The notes under the pieces were generated by a model. It was not told the origin of the DNA and ran no database searches. It worked only from the letters and a program-made list of their open reading frames with translations. The translations under genes and the position numbers were made by a program. From Betaproteobacteria bacterium (GTDB lineage Bacteria > Pseudomonadota > Gammaproteobacteria > Burkholderiales > SG8-41), in NCBI GenBank assembly GCA_025363435.1, contig JANYDY010000115.1, positions 1-64,000 of the forward strand: a stretch of 64,000 nt of DNA, written 5' to 3'. Positions 27,277-36,311 of this stretch are shown piece after piece (positions within the stretch are counted from its first letter, which is position 1; every line of letters begins with the position of its first letter).

Positions 27277-28437
27277 ATGAAGCGAATGACTCGAATGCGG
27301 AACTGGGTTGTGTTGTTGCCGTTTTTGCTTGCGGCATGCAGCAGTATGCCTTCGATTCAGAGCGACAAGGTTGATTACAAGTCGCAGAGCGCGAAACTGC
27401 CGCAGCTCGAAATCCCGCCCGATCTGACCAGGCCCGGAACGGACGATCGTTTTGCGGTGCCCGATATTAATGCTGCACGCAGCGGTGCAACGGCCTCGGA
27501 TTACAACAAGGATCGCATTGCGCGGCCGGATGCGTCGCGGGCGTCAGTGCTGCCTTCGCAGGAGAATGCGCGTATTGAGCGGTCCGGTTCGCAGCGCTGG
27601 CTGGTGGTCAAGGGCGAGCCTGACGCCGTCTGGAATGCCGCCAAACTGTTTTGGCAGGAGCTCGGTTTCATTGTCAATATAGAGCATCCCGATGCCGGCG
27701 TAATGGAGACCGACTGGGCGGAGAATCGCCCCAAAGTCGATGCCGGCGTGGTGCGCAATTTTTTGAGCAAAATGCTCGATAGCGTTTATTCGACTGCCGA
27801 GCGTGACAAGTTCCGTACCCGGCTGGAGCGCGGCGCCGAGCCCGGGAGCACCGAAATTTACATCAGCCACCGCGGCATGGAAGAGGTTTATACCTCTTCG
27901 GGAATCGACACTAAATCGACCAAATGGCAACCGCGTCCGCCGGACCCGGATCTTGAAGCCGAAATGCTGCGACGCTTGATGACGCGTTTTGGCGTGCAGC
28001 AGGAGCGCGCCAAGACCGAAGTGGCGTCAGCGTCAGCTGCAAAGCCGGTGTTGCGCGCAACGCTGATCAAGAGCAAGGACGGTGGCGGCCAGCTATCGGT
28101 TGACGATCAATTCGACCGCGCCTGGCGTCGCGTCGGACTGGCGCTGGATCGCGTCGGTTTCACCGTCGAAGACCGCGATCGCTCGAAGGGGCTGTATTTT
28201 GTGCGCTACGTCGATCCGGACACCGACAACAAGGCTGCGCCTGAGAAGGGCTTTTTCGCCAAACTGAATCCCTTCGGCAAGTCCGATAAGAAGACCGCCA
28301 CCAGCGAGCAGTTTCGCATTCAGGTCAGGGACGCTGCTACCGCCAGCGAGGTCAGTGTGCTGAGTAAGGATGGCGTGGTTGAAAAATCAGAAACGGCAAG
28401 CCGCATACTGGCGCTGCTCTACGAGCAGCTCAAGTAA
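27277..28437 (+). CDS. bamC: Outer membrane protein assembly factor BamC (NlpB)
   Basis: A 386-residue lipoprotein. The signal peptide ends at the lipobox LLAAC (Cys near residue 21). Next comes the conserved unstructured N-terminal stretch VDYKSQSAKLPQLEIPPDLT that contacts BamD. Two helix-grip domains follow (RWLVVKGEPDAVWNAAKLFW near residue 108; FDRAWRRVGLALDRVGFTVE near residue 280). It is part of the BAM machine that folds outer membrane beta barrels. Position after dapA supports the call. Confidence 0.93.
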   Translation: MKRMTRMRNWVVLLPFLLAACSSMPSIQSDKVDYKSQSAKLPQLEIPPDLTRPGTDDRFAVPDINAARSGATASDYNKDRIARPDASRASVLPSQENARIERSGSQRWLVVKGEPDAVWNAAKLFWQELGFIVNIEHPDAGVMETDWAENRPKVDAGVVRNFLSKMLDSVYSTAERDKFRTRLERGAEPGSTEIYISHRGMEEVYTSSGIDTKSTKWQPRPPDPDLEAEMLRRLMTRFGVQQERAKTEVASASAAKPVLRATLIKSKDGGGQLSVDDQFDRAWRRVGLALDRVGFTVEDRDRSKGLYFVRYVDPDTDNKAAPEKGFFAKLNPFGKSDKKTATSEQFRIQVRDAATASEVSVLSKDGVVEKSETASRILALLYEQLK

Positions 28438-28530
28438 GGCGGGAAGCGTGAGGCGGAACAGTTGCAGGCCTGCAGCGTCAGAAGGTTTTACCGCTCACCC
28501 CTTACACCTCGCTTCTCCCGTGCTTCATTG

Positions 28531-29295
28531 ATGCGCTTTGCTTCGCTTGGCAGCGGCAGCGAGGGTAACGGGCTGCTGGTCGAATCCGGCAGTACGCGCA
28601 TACTTGCCGATTGCGGCTTCAGTCTTGCTGAAACCATCACGCGTCTGGCCCGCCTCGGCATCGAAGCTGAATCCGTCAACGCGGTGCTGGTTACGCACGA
28701 ACATGACGATCACGTCGGCGGCGTGGCGCGATTTGCGCGCAAGTTCAAAAAACCGGTGTGGCTGACCCACGGCACGTTGCAGGCATCGGCGGCGGTTCTC
28801 GCCGGCGTTGACGACGTGCGCGTGTTCGATTGCCACCGGTGTTTTACGATCGACGCGATTGAAGTCGAGCCTTACACCGTGCCGCACGATGCGCGCGAAC
28901 CTTCGCAATTCGTGTTCGGCGACGGCAACGTCCGGCTCGGCCTGCTGACAGATGCGGGTTCACTGACCGCGCACATGCGCGCCATCCTCAATAATCTCGA
29001 TGCGTTTGTGCTTGAATGCAACCACGATACCGAATTGCTGAGCAATAGCAGCTATCCGGAAAAACTCAAGCAGCGTATCGGCGGCCGCTTCGGGCACTTG
29101 TCGAACGACACTGCCGCCGAACTGCTGGCGGGGCTTGATCGCAGCCGGCTCAAGCACGTGATTGCCGCGCATCTCAGCCGGAAGAACAACCGCCCTGAAC
29201 TGGCGAGTGAGGCGCTGGCGCGCGCGATGTCATGCGAAACGCAGTGGATAGGCGTTGCCGATCAGGCGCACGGATTCGACTGGCGGGATCTCTGA
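28531..29295 (+). CDS. MBL-fold metallo-hydrolase (YycJ/WalJ type)
   Basis: A 254-residue metallo-beta-lactamase-fold protein. It begins MRFASLGSGSEGNGLLVESG, has the metal motif THEHDDHVGG near residue 55, then PYTVPHDAREP, GLLTDAGSLT and ECNHDTELL, the pattern of the YycJ-like exonuclease or phosphodiesterase group. The ATG at 28531 is used since upstream residues are not family-like. It is 93 bases after bamC and ends before a strong bidirectional terminator. Confidence 0.88.
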   Translation: MRFASLGSGSEGNGLLVESGSTRILADCGFSLAETITRLARLGIEAESVNAVLVTHEHDDHVGGVARFARKFKKPVWLTHGTLQASAAVLAGVDDVRVFDCHRCFTIDAIEVEPYTVPHDAREPSQFVFGDGNVRLGLLTDAGSLTAHMRAILNNLDAFVLECNHDTELLSNSSYPEKLKQRIGGRFGHLSNDTAAELLAGLDRSRLKHVIAAHLSRKNNRPELASEALARAMSCETQWIGVADQAHGFDWRDL

Positions 29296-29331
29296 CCGGT
29301 TGATGCGGGGCGCATGAAAATCGGGTGCGAA

Positions 29332-29359
29332 AAAAAGCCGGCCCGCAGGCCGGCTTTTT
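29332..29359. terminator. Bidirectional intrinsic terminator
   Basis: GCCGGCC at 29337-29343 pairs with GGCCGGC at 29348-29354 around a CGCA loop, with A residues before and TTTTT after. It lies between the convergent MBL hydrolase and Ala-rich lipoprotein genes and can serve both. Confidence 0.9.
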
Positions 29360-29377
29360 AATTCTGCAATTACGCCA

Positions 29378-29650
29378 TTACTTCTTCATTGCGTCCTTGG
29401 CTGCTTCGGCGGCACCTTTGGCTGCTTCGGCGGCGCCTTTGGCGGCATCGGCTGCGCCTTTGGCTGCATCAGCGGCACCTTTTGCTGCGTCGGCGGCTGC
29501 ATCTTTGGCGGCTTCGGGTGCCGGTGCAGCCGGCGCCGGTGTGGCGGCCGGAGCGGGCGTTGCCGGAGCTTGCGGTGCGGGTGCGGGTTTTTCGCCGCAG
29601 GCTGTAAGGCCGAGTGCGACGATGGCGGAAATCAACAGGGTGCGATTCAT
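29378..29650 (-). CDS. Ala/Lys-rich repeat lipoprotein
   Basis: A 90-residue predicted lipoprotein. The signal peptide ends at the lipobox LTAC (Cys18). A Pro/Ala stretch (PAPAPQAPATPAPAA) follows, then a helix made of heptads of the form AADAAKG or AAEAAKG to the C-terminus. The heptads are encoded by 21-bp tandem repeats at 29400-29504. The protein should anchor in a membrane and project an amphipathic helix, rather like Lpp-type spacers, though no terminal lysine-linked Lpp motif is evident. Function unknown. Confidence 0.8.
   Translation of the reverse strand: MNRTLLISAIVALGLTACGEKPAPAPQAPATPAPAATPAPAAPAPEAAKDAAADAAKGAADAAKGAADAAKGAAEAAKGAAEAAKDAMKK
29400..29504. repeat. Five 21-bp tandem repeats inside the Ala-rich lipoprotein gene
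   Basis: Units begin at 29400, 29421, 29442, 29463 and 29484, each of the form GCTGCnTCGGCGGCnCCTTTG read on the plus strand, with variation mainly at third codon positions. Each unit encodes one heptad of the helix. Copy number could vary between strains. Confidence 0.85.
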
Positions 29651-29810
29651 GGTGTGTCCTCAAAAAGTTGAATACGATACATCAGGGTGAAAAAGTTCTA
29701 CTGCGGGAAGTTGTTGCATCGAACGGCTGCCAGGACAGTCGATCCGGAGCGGGAATTGTATGCTGAACGCATGCGAAATTCCAGTACCCGGGGGTTTTCT
29801 TACACGACGC

Positions 29811-30311
29811 TTACAGTCCGGTTTTGCTTGCGGTGACTGCCGGCGCTGATGCCTGCCAGATTTCGTCAAAGCGTTTGAGCAGCGAATAAGTCGCGGCAAC
29901 ATCGCCGATCGTCGCCGCGCCGCGTACATCATTGTAATGAAACCGGTGTACGAAACGTATGTCGTCGGCAATCGAGAACGGATCGTAGACCTGCCGTGCC
30001 ACCGGTTGCGTCCGGTGAATCGCCATGCTGTGACTGAATTGTTTGAGCAGCAGCATCAGGCGCGGGCAGTCGCGAACGATATTTCCCGTTTCATGCAGCA
30101 CGATGCAGACACGATTGGTGCGTTTGGCGAGCAGTAGCCGGCGCAGCAGGTCGAAGCGCTGCGGTGTGTTGAATGCGGCGGTAATACGGCGGTCAAAAAT
30201 GCGCACCGTATGCGTTGCATTCGCGATCAATTCGTCGAGGGCTTCTTCGTAGGCGGCGTTGCCTTTGAGCTTGCGCTCGCCGGGCATGCGTTCGGGCGGG
30301 ACCAGTTCCAT
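29811..30311 (-). CDS. Conserved hypothetical protein
   Basis: A 166-residue soluble protein with no signal peptide. Residues AYEEALDELIANATHTVRIFDRR followed by NTPQRFDLLRRLLLAKRTNRVCIVLHE look like a strand-helix-strand core reminiscent of phospholipase D-like folds, but the HKD motif is missing. RFVHRFHYNDVRG and LLKRFDEIWQAS complete the fold. The gene starts 3 bases after the RoxA-type oxygenase gene, so the two are one unit. I do not recognise a characterised function. Confidence 0.7.
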   Translation of the reverse strand: MELVPPERMPGERKLKGNAAYEEALDELIANATHTVRIFDRRITAAFNTPQRFDLLRRLLLAKRTNRVCIVLHETGNIVRDCPRLMLLLKQFSHSMAIHRTQPVARQVYDPFSIADDIRFVHRFHYNDVRGAATIGDVAATYSLLKRFDEIWQASAPAVTASKTGL

Positions 30312-30314
30312 GAT

Positions 30315-31499
30315 TCAGCTGCGGGTGCGTGCGCCGCGCCGCGGTTGCGTTGCTTTTTTTGATTCAGGTGCGCGATCGGCAACTCCGCCGGGTTGTAGAT
30401 AGCCCGCTTCATACCAGCGCTGCAGATGCGCCAGCACAGCGCGGCTCACGTGCGCGCCGGCGGCAAGCCGGCGGTCGTCGGCGAGTTTGCGCAATGCGCC
30501 CGCATCGCCGGCGGCCACTGCGACGGCTTCGCCATTGATGAAGATATTCCTGCAGTCGAACAGCATGCGGCTTTTCAAATCAAGCTGCAGTCCCTGTGTT
30601 TGCAGTTTGCGCGCGAAGGCCGCTGCGTTAAGCGGAGGCGGTGGATCGAACACGGTGTTTTGCCGCGGTTCGCTCAGCATTTCACCGAGACTGCGGTCGA
30701 TATCGGCGTCGCCCCAGCGCATCGCGGCGATCATCCGGCGCACTGTTTTACGCATTTGCGCGCCGATCTCGGCGCGGTGGGTCTGGCGCTTGAGACGCGG
30801 ATCGCGGTAGAGGGCATCGCCGCTTAAATGGTCGTGCAGGTATTCGAGGAATTGCGCTGTGACTTCGCGTTGATTCGGCGCGCGCATGCCGATCGACCAG
30901 GTCAGGCATTCACCGACGGCGCTGCCGTTGTGCGCATAGTCCGGCGGCAGATAAAGCAGGTCGCCGCTTTGCATCAGTAAATCGCGCTGCGCACGGAAGC
31001 GGTTGAGAATTTTCAGCGGGGCGCCGTCGATCAGCGCCAGATCGCGCTGATTGCTGATCTGCCAGCGGCGCGTGCCGGCACCCTGCAGGAGAAACACGTC
31101 GTAGCTGTCGAAATGCGGGCCGACACCGCCACCCGGCGCGGCATAACTGACCATCACGTCGTCGTGCCGCGCATACGGAATAAAACCGAAGGCGGTTTGC
31201 AGTGCGCGCGCCGCCGGCACCAGCGTGTCGACGCCGTTTACCAGCAGCGTCCAGTTGCGCGCCGGCAGTTGCGCAAAGTCGCGCCGCCGGAACGGGCCGT
31301 GGCGTACCTGCCACTGGCGTCCGCTGCCGATCACCAGCCGCGATTCGGTGTCGTCGCGGCAGGCCAGATCGATCAGGTCGGCGCGCCCCAGTGCGCCGGC
31401 CAACGCGGGCGCGATGCCGCGCAGCACCAGCGGTTTTTTCTGCCAGTGCTCGCGCAGAAAACGAGCAACGCCGAACGCTTGCAGCGGGTTTTTTCTCAT
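30315..31499 (-). CDS. roxA: JmjC/cupin oxygenase, RoxA (YcfD)-type ribosomal oxygenase
   Basis: A 394-residue 2-oxoglutarate/Fe(II)-dependent protein hydroxylase. N-terminal FLREHWQKKPLVLRG is typical, and the JmjC metal site is PHFDSYDVF (His and Asp) with a second His in PDYAHNGSAVGECLTWSIGMRAP. E. coli YcfD hydroxylates arginine in ribosomal protein uL16. The C-terminal winged-helix half is present. The basic tail PRRGARTRS is extra. ATG 31499 starts the conserved part. It is followed directly by a hypothetical gene. Confidence 0.87.
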   Translation of the reverse strand: MRKNPLQAFGVARFLREHWQKKPLVLRGIAPALAGALGRADLIDLACRDDTESRLVIGSGRQWQVRHGPFRRRDFAQLPARNWTLLVNGVDTLVPAARALQTAFGFIPYARHDDVMVSYAAPGGGVGPHFDSYDVFLLQGAGTRRWQISNQRDLALIDGAPLKILNRFRAQRDLLMQSGDLLYLPPDYAHNGSAVGECLTWSIGMRAPNQREVTAQFLEYLHDHLSGDALYRDPRLKRQTHRAEIGAQMRKTVRRMIAAMRWGDADIDRSLGEMLSEPRQNTVFDPPPPLNAAAFARKLQTQGLQLDLKSRMLFDCRNIFINGEAVAVAAGDAGALRKLADDRRLAAGAHVSRAVLAHLQRWYEAGYLQPGGVADRAPESKKATQPRRGARTRS

Positions 31500-31588
31500 G
31501 TTTCGATTATAACTTCCTGATTCCAAGGCGCACGCATGCCGCAGTGTGCGGTTGAAATTCGCGAAGTCGCACCCGCAGTATCCTTTGC

Positions 31589-31594
31589 TACAAT
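31589..31594 (+). promoter_or_regulatory. Likely -10 element for bcp-slyD
   Basis: TACAAT lies 36 nt before the bcp ATG, in the divergent region with roxA. No clear -35 is visible. Confidence 0.4.
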
Positions 31595-31630
31595 CGGCCC
31601 ATCGGGTCCCGAACTATTGCGGGGTTTCGC

Positions 31631-32107
31631 ATGTTGCAGGTTGGTCAGCCAGCGCCGGCATTTGATCTGCCCGATGCAGATATGGAATGCGTTAGCCTGG
31701 CGGCGTACCGCAATCGCAAAATTGTCGTTTTGTATTTTTATCCGCGCGACGACACGCCGGGTTGCACTATGGAATCGATCGATTTCAGCGATTTGCAGGA
31801 TGATTTCGATCGTTGCCAGACGGTAGTGCTCGGCATCAGCATGGACGATTTCCTGAGCCACAGCGAGTTCCGCGACAAGTACGGGATTGCGGTGAAACTG
31901 TTGTCGGACGAAGAAGGCGAGGTGTGCGGCAGTTACGGGGTGTTGCAGGAAAAGGAACGCGACGGCGTGCGCCGGAACTGTATTCAGCGCTCGACCTTCG
32001 TGATCGACAAGCGCGGCGTGATTGCGCAAGCGTGGTATGGCGTCAACCCGCGCGGACATGCGGCGGACGTATTGCAAACAATAAGGAGCGCAGGCAAATG
32101 CAAGTAG
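31631..32107 (+). CDS. bcp: Thioredoxin-dependent peroxiredoxin (Bcp/PrxQ family)
   Basis: A 158-residue cytoplasmic peroxidase that reduces hydrogen peroxide and organic peroxides. The active-site segment YFYPRDDTPGCTMES carries peroxidatic Cys45. The resolving Cys usually five residues later is Ile50, so this is a variant with a different resolving residue; Cys62 and Cys96 are candidates, or it may work as a 1-Cys enzyme. It overlaps slyD by 10 bases. Confidence 0.93.
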   Translation: MLQVGQPAPAFDLPDADMECVSLAAYRNRKIVVLYFYPRDDTPGCTMESIDFSDLQDDFDRCQTVVLGISMDDFLSHSEFRDKYGIAVKLLSDEEGEVCGSYGVLQEKERDGVRRNCIQRSTFVIDKRGVIAQAWYGVNPRGHAADVLQTIRSAGKCK

Positions 32108-32577
32108 CACAGGACATGGTAGTCAAACTGCAATACGAACTGCGCAACTCGGAAGGCGAGTTGCTGGAAAAAACCGAAGAGCCCCTCGAATATCTGCATG
32201 GCGGTCATCAAGGCATGTTTCCGCGCATTGAAGAAGCGCTTGAGGGCAAGAAGGCCGGTGATGCCTGCGAGATCTATCTGCAGCCTGCCGATGCGTTCGG
32301 CGATTACGATGAGGCGTTGGTGCAGATCGAACCGCGCGACAAATTTCCCAAAGACATCGAAGTCGGCATGCGCTTCGAGGGCGGCGCCGAAGAGGGCCAT
32401 GGCACGGTGGTTTACACCGTGACCGACATTGCCGACGGCAAGGTTGTGGTCGATGGCAATCATCCGCTGGCCGGCATGGCGCTGCGTTTTGTCTGCACCG
32501 TTGAGAACGTGCGTGCGCCGACCAAAGAGGAACTTGAACACGGGCATGTGCACGGCGAACACGGCCATGAACATTAG
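32098..32577 (+). CDS. slyD: FKBP-type peptidyl-prolyl isomerase SlyD
   Basis: A 159-residue SlyD-like isomerase and chaperone. The split FKBP domain (VVKLQYELRNSEGELLEKT; PLEYLHGGHQGMFPRIEEAL) encloses the IF chaperone domain (residues about 70-125). The short His-rich tail HGHVHGEHGHEH binds metal, probably nickel. Start ATG at 32098 lies inside the end of bcp, after AAGGAG at 32083-32088. The 156-base gap downstream to the convergent metallophosphatase holds no clear feature. Confidence 0.95.
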   Translation: MQVAQDMVVKLQYELRNSEGELLEKTEEPLEYLHGGHQGMFPRIEEALEGKKAGDACEIYLQPADAFGDYDEALVQIEPRDKFPKDIEVGMRFEGGAEEGHGTVVYTVTDIADGKVVVDGNHPLAGMALRFVCTVENVRAPTKEELEHGHVHGEHGHEH

Positions 32578-32733
32578 AATCCCCGATAACCTGCTGCGCG
32601 GCGCGATTGCTTCGTTGCGCAGTGCTCGGAACCTCGCCTATCCGGGTGATTGATATGTCTCGGTTCCTGCGCGTTGCGCGCCGCGCACTCACGCCGCGCG
32701 CTACGGTTCTTCGGCGATTCCAAAAGGATTTTT

Positions 32734-33648
32734 TCAGCGGCCCGGGCTGATAGAAAACTGCAGGCGTCCGTTGCTTTCGCCGACACGCACTCTCAACCAG
32801 TTGGTGTCGGGACTGCCGAAAACCTCGGCGCGGGTGAAGTTTGCGAGCGGCTTGCCGCTTTGCGGATGCTTGAGTGGTTGATCGACGCGATAGGTGTGCG
32901 TGTCGCCATGACCAAACAGCACGGCACCGGTGAAGTTCGCCGTTTCCTGCGTCAGTGCGGCAAGCAGGCCATCGTAACCGCGGCGCGGATTGCCCGATTG
33001 TAAAAACGGATTCGCCTGTGTCATGACGACAACGCCGTGCGCATTCTGCGCTCGCGCCAGCGCAAAACCCTGCCGCAGCCAAACCAGCGCAGCGGCCGTT
33101 CGCGCGGCCGATTCGTCCGGCATGCGCAGATTGTTATTGCCGCCGGGAAAGTTCAGCGCAATAAACAAAACGCCATCGTGTTGCCAGCGCATGTGTTCGG
33201 GATACGGCGGTGCTGCAGTAATGTCACTTTGTCGCGCCAGCTTGAGCGGCGTCTGGCCGAGACTGTTGGCGCCCTGAAAAAACCGCGCACGCAATGCGGC
33301 AAGCCGTTCGAGCGGGTCGTAACTGCCGGCGAGCAGTCGCGAGCAGTCGGTCCATTCATTGTCGCCGGGGATATAGATGAAGGCATGGTGTGAAGCTTCG
33401 AACATCGCGCGGCGTTGTTCGAATATCGCATCGCTGCATGACGACCAGCCATTTTTGAAATCGCCTACGTGTACAACAAACGCCATCTCGCTGCGATTGA
33501 TTTCCTGCAGCATTGTGGTAAATGCCGTTTCCTCGGCGGCGCTGTAGGGCGTGTCGCCGAGCAGCGCAAAAGTGAAATCGGCACGCGCGCTGCTGCACAG
33601 CGTCAACGCGACCATGGTGAGAATTGCAGGAACGGCGCGCAGCTTCAC
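32734..33648 (-). CDS. Exported calcineurin-like metallophosphatase
   Basis: A 304-residue protein with an N-terminal signal peptide (hydrophobic stretch ending SSARAD). The metallophosphatase core is visible as [36 protein letters not shown] and the C-terminal [12 protein letters not shown], which supply the Asp, Asn and His metal ligands of a two-metal site. It acts in the periplasm on an unknown phosphate ester. Its GTG start overlaps the mutS stop by bases GTGA, so it is translationally coupled to mutS, an odd functional pairing. Confidence 0.85.
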   Translation of the reverse strand: MKLRAVPAILTMVALTLCSSARADFTFALLGDTPYSAAEETAFTTMLQEINRSEMAFVVHVGDFKNGWSSCSDAIFEQRRAMFEASHHAFIYIPGDNEWTDCSRLLAGSYDPLERLAALRARFFQGANSLGQTPLKLARQSDITAAPPYPEHMRWQHDGVLFIALNFPGGNNNLRMPDESAARTAAALVWLRQGFALARAQNAHGVVVMTQANPFLQSGNPRRGYDGLLAALTQETANFTGAVLFGHGDTHTYRVDQPLKHPQSGKPLANFTRAEVFGSPDTNWLRVRVGESNGRLQFSISPGR

Positions 33649-36206
33649 GCGTCGAGAAACCTGCGCAGTTCGTAGAGCGCTTCGAGCGCCTGCTTCGGCG
33701 TCAGCGCGTCCGGATCAAGCGCCTGCAGTTTTTCCAGCAGCATGGGATCGATCGCCGGCTCTGGCGCCACCGTCGGTGCGGTGAAGAGATCAGGCTGGTG
33801 GTCGCGCGCAACACTCTCTTGCTCAAGCGCAATCAGATGTTTTTTTGCCGCGCGGATCACAGCGCCAGGAATGCCGGCGAGCTGCGCGACTTGCAGTCCA
33901 TAGCTTTGATTAGCGGGGCCTTCTTCGACGCTGTGCAGGAAAACGATGCGGTCCTTGTGTTCAACCGCATCGAGATGCACGTTGACTGCCTGTTTAAATT
34001 CCTGCGTCAGGCGTGTTAATTCGAAATAGTGCGTCGCGAACAGCGTCAGGCTTTTGTTGACGTCGAGCAGTTGTCGCGCGATCGCCCACGCCAGCGCCAG
34101 TCCGTCGAAAGTCGAAGTGCCGCGGCCGATTTCATCCATCAGCACGAGGCTCGCCGGTGTGCCGTGATGCAGGATGTAAGCCGCCTCGGTCATTTCGACC
34201 ATGAAAGTCGAACGGCCGCCGGCCAGATCGTCAGCGGCGCCGATGCGCGTGAAAATGCGGTCGAGCGCGCCTATTTTGGCGCTTTGCGCCGGCACAAAGG
34301 AGCCGCAATGCGCGAGCAGCGCAATCAGCGCGACCTGCCGCATGTAAGTCGACTTGCCGCCCATGTTGGGGCCGGTGACGAGCAGAAGCTGGCGCGCCGC
34401 TGAGAGTTGCGCGTCGTTGGCGACAAAATTATCGATCTGCTGCTCGACCACCGGATGGCGGCCGCCTTTAATTTCAATCAGCGGCATTTCGACGAGTTCG
34501 GGCTCGCACAGCGCCAACGTTTGCGCGCGTTCGGCAAACGTCGTCAACAAATCGATTTCGGCGAGTGCGGCGGCAACGCGCTGCAAGACCGGGATTTCCG
34601 GCGCGAGGGCGTCGAGCAACTGGTCGTAGAGCAGTTTTTCACGCGCCAGCGCGCGGTCCTGTGCCGACAACGCCTTGTCTTCAAAGGTCTTGAGTTCCGG
34701 CGTGATGTAGCGTTCGGCATTTTTCAGTGTCTGCCGGCGGCGGTAATCGTCGGGCACTTTCTCCGACTGCGCGCGCGTCACCTCGATATAGAAGCCGTGC
34801 ACGCGGTTGTATTCGACTTTCAGCGTGGCGATGCCGCTGCGCGCGCGTTCGCGCGCTTCGAGATCGAGCAGGAATTGCCCGCAGTTGGTTTGTATAGCGC
34901 GCAATTCGTCGAGATCGGCGTCGAAACCGTCTGCGATGACGCCGCCTTCGCGGACCAGGGCGGCGGGCTCGGCGAGAATTGCGCGCTCGAGCAGTGCGTG
35001 CACGGCATCGAGCGGACGCGCCTCAATGGCGAGTTGCTGCAGGCGCGGACGGTCGAGACGGCCGAGTTGCGCGCTGATTTCGGGCAGCAGTGCAAGCGTG
35101 CTGCGCAGTCCAGACAGGTCACGCGGTCGCGCGCTCTTCAGCGCAATGCGCGCGGTGATGCGCTCGACATCCGCGCAGGCTTTGAGTGCAGTGCGCAGCG
35201 CCGCTGCAGCGACGTCGCTGTCGCCGGCGAGCAGGCCGACCGCCGACAAGCGCGCCTGCGATGGAGTGTGATCGCGCAGCGGATGGTGCAGGGTGTGGCG
35301 CAGCAGGCGGCTGCCCATGCCGGTGGCGCAGGTGTCGAACAATGACAGCAGCGTCGGCGTCGCTTCACCGCGGATGGTTTCAGAAATCTCGAGATTGCGC
35401 CGTGTCGCCGGATCGATACCGATGTAGGTAGCCGTATCTTCGACTGAGAGGCCGGTGACGTGCGCGATGGAATTGCCTTGCGTCGCACGCGCGTATTCGA
35501 TCAATGCGCCGGCGGCGCAGACCGCGGCGGGCAGGCGCTCAATGCCGAACGCTGTCAAATCGTGCGTGTTGAACTGGCGCGTCAGCGCGCGGCGCGCGGC
35601 TTCGCTGTCGAATTGCCATACCGGCAGACGCTTGACCGCGAAGCCCGGATTGTCGGGCAGCACGACCGATGACGAATCTGCAACCAGCACTTCGGCCGGC
35701 CGCAGGCGTTCGAGTTCCCCCGCCAGTTGCTCCGCTGTCGTCACCGAGGCGCGCATGCGACCGGCGGCCAGTGCGAGCCATGCCATACCGATGTCGTTCT
35801 GTTGCGGCCACAGCGCGAGCAGTACGTTGTCGCGTTTGTCATCGAGCAGCGCTGCGTCGGTCAGTGTGCCCGGCGTGACGATGCGTGTGACTTTGCGCTC
35901 GACCGGCCCTTTCGAGGTGGCCGGGTCGCCGATCTGTTCACACACCGCAACCGATTCACCGCCTTTCACCAGTTTGGCCAGATACTGCTCGACCGAATGG
36001 TAGGGCACGCCGCACATCTTGATCGGTTCGCCGGCAGACGTGCCGCGCGCGGTCAGCGTAATGTCGAGCAGGCGCGCGGCTTTTTCAGCATCGGTGAAAA
36101 ACAGTTCGTAGAAATCCCCCATGCGGTAGAACAGCAGCATGTCGGGATGTTCTGCCTTGATGCGCAGGTACTGCTGCATCATCGGCGTGTGTGACGGGGC
36201 ATTCAT
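33645..36206 (-). CDS. mutS: DNA mismatch repair protein MutS
   Basis: An 853-residue MutS of E. coli-like length. The N-terminal mismatch-reading motif is [12 protein letters not shown] with the Phe-x-Glu pair. Domain IV clamp and lever regions follow ([17 protein letters not shown]), then the ATPase with Walker [26 protein letters not shown], and the ATHYFELT switch. The C-terminal tail ends in a beta-clamp and tetramer region. The start [14 protein letters not shown] is chosen over an upstream in-frame codon because it fits the family. Confidence 0.98.
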   Translation of the reverse strand: MNAPSHTPMMQQYLRIKAEHPDMLLFYRMGDFYELFFTDAEKAARLLDITLTARGTSAGEPIKMCGVPYHSVEQYLAKLVKGGESVAVCEQIGDPATSKGPVERKVTRIVTPGTLTDAALLDDKRDNVLLALWPQQNDIGMAWLALAAGRMRASVTTAEQLAGELERLRPAEVLVADSSSVVLPDNPGFAVKRLPVWQFDSEAARRALTRQFNTHDLTAFGIERLPAAVCAAGALIEYARATQGNSIAHVTGLSVEDTATYIGIDPATRRNLEISETIRGEATPTLLSLFDTCATGMGSRLLRHTLHHPLRDHTPSQARLSAVGLLAGDSDVAAAALRTALKACADVERITARIALKSARPRDLSGLRSTLALLPEISAQLGRLDRPRLQQLAIEARPLDAVHALLERAILAEPAALVREGGVIADGFDADLDELRAIQTNCGQFLLDLEARERARSGIATLKVEYNRVHGFYIEVTRAQSEKVPDDYRRRQTLKNAERYITPELKTFEDKALSAQDRALAREKLLYDQLLDALAPEIPVLQRVAAALAEIDLLTTFAERAQTLALCEPELVEMPLIEIKGGRHPVVEQQIDNFVANDAQLSAARQLLLVTGPNMGGKSTYMRQVALIALLAHCGSFVPAQSAKIGALDRIFTRIGAADDLAGGRSTFMVEMTEAAYILHHGTPASLVLMDEIGRGTSTFDGLALAWAIARQLLDVNKSLTLFATHYFELTRLTQEFKQAVNVHLDAVEHKDRIVFLHSVEEGPANQSYGLQVAQLAGIPGAVIRAAKKHLIALEQESVARDHQPDLFTAPTVAPEPAIDPMLLEKLQALDPDALTPKQALEALYELRRFLDA

Positions 36207-36311
36207 GCGGGTAAAAGGGGCGTCGGGCGAAGCCCGTATTGTGCCTGTAAGCGGCACGCTGCGGATAGCGGCGGGAGACCCGGTTTGCCGCCGGTGCTGC
36301 GGGGGCTTGCG

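Noticed and set aside
29400..29504. Regular 21-bp repeats considered as a CRISPR array
   Set aside because: The units are directly adjacent with no spacers, sit inside a coding frame and encode a heptad repeat; no cas genes are present.
32578..32733. Gap after slyD with inverted-looking CTCGGAACC and CTCGGTTCC pieces
   Set aside because: The arms do not pair well enough to call a hairpin, no other copy was seen, and no ORF with a ribosome site is present.
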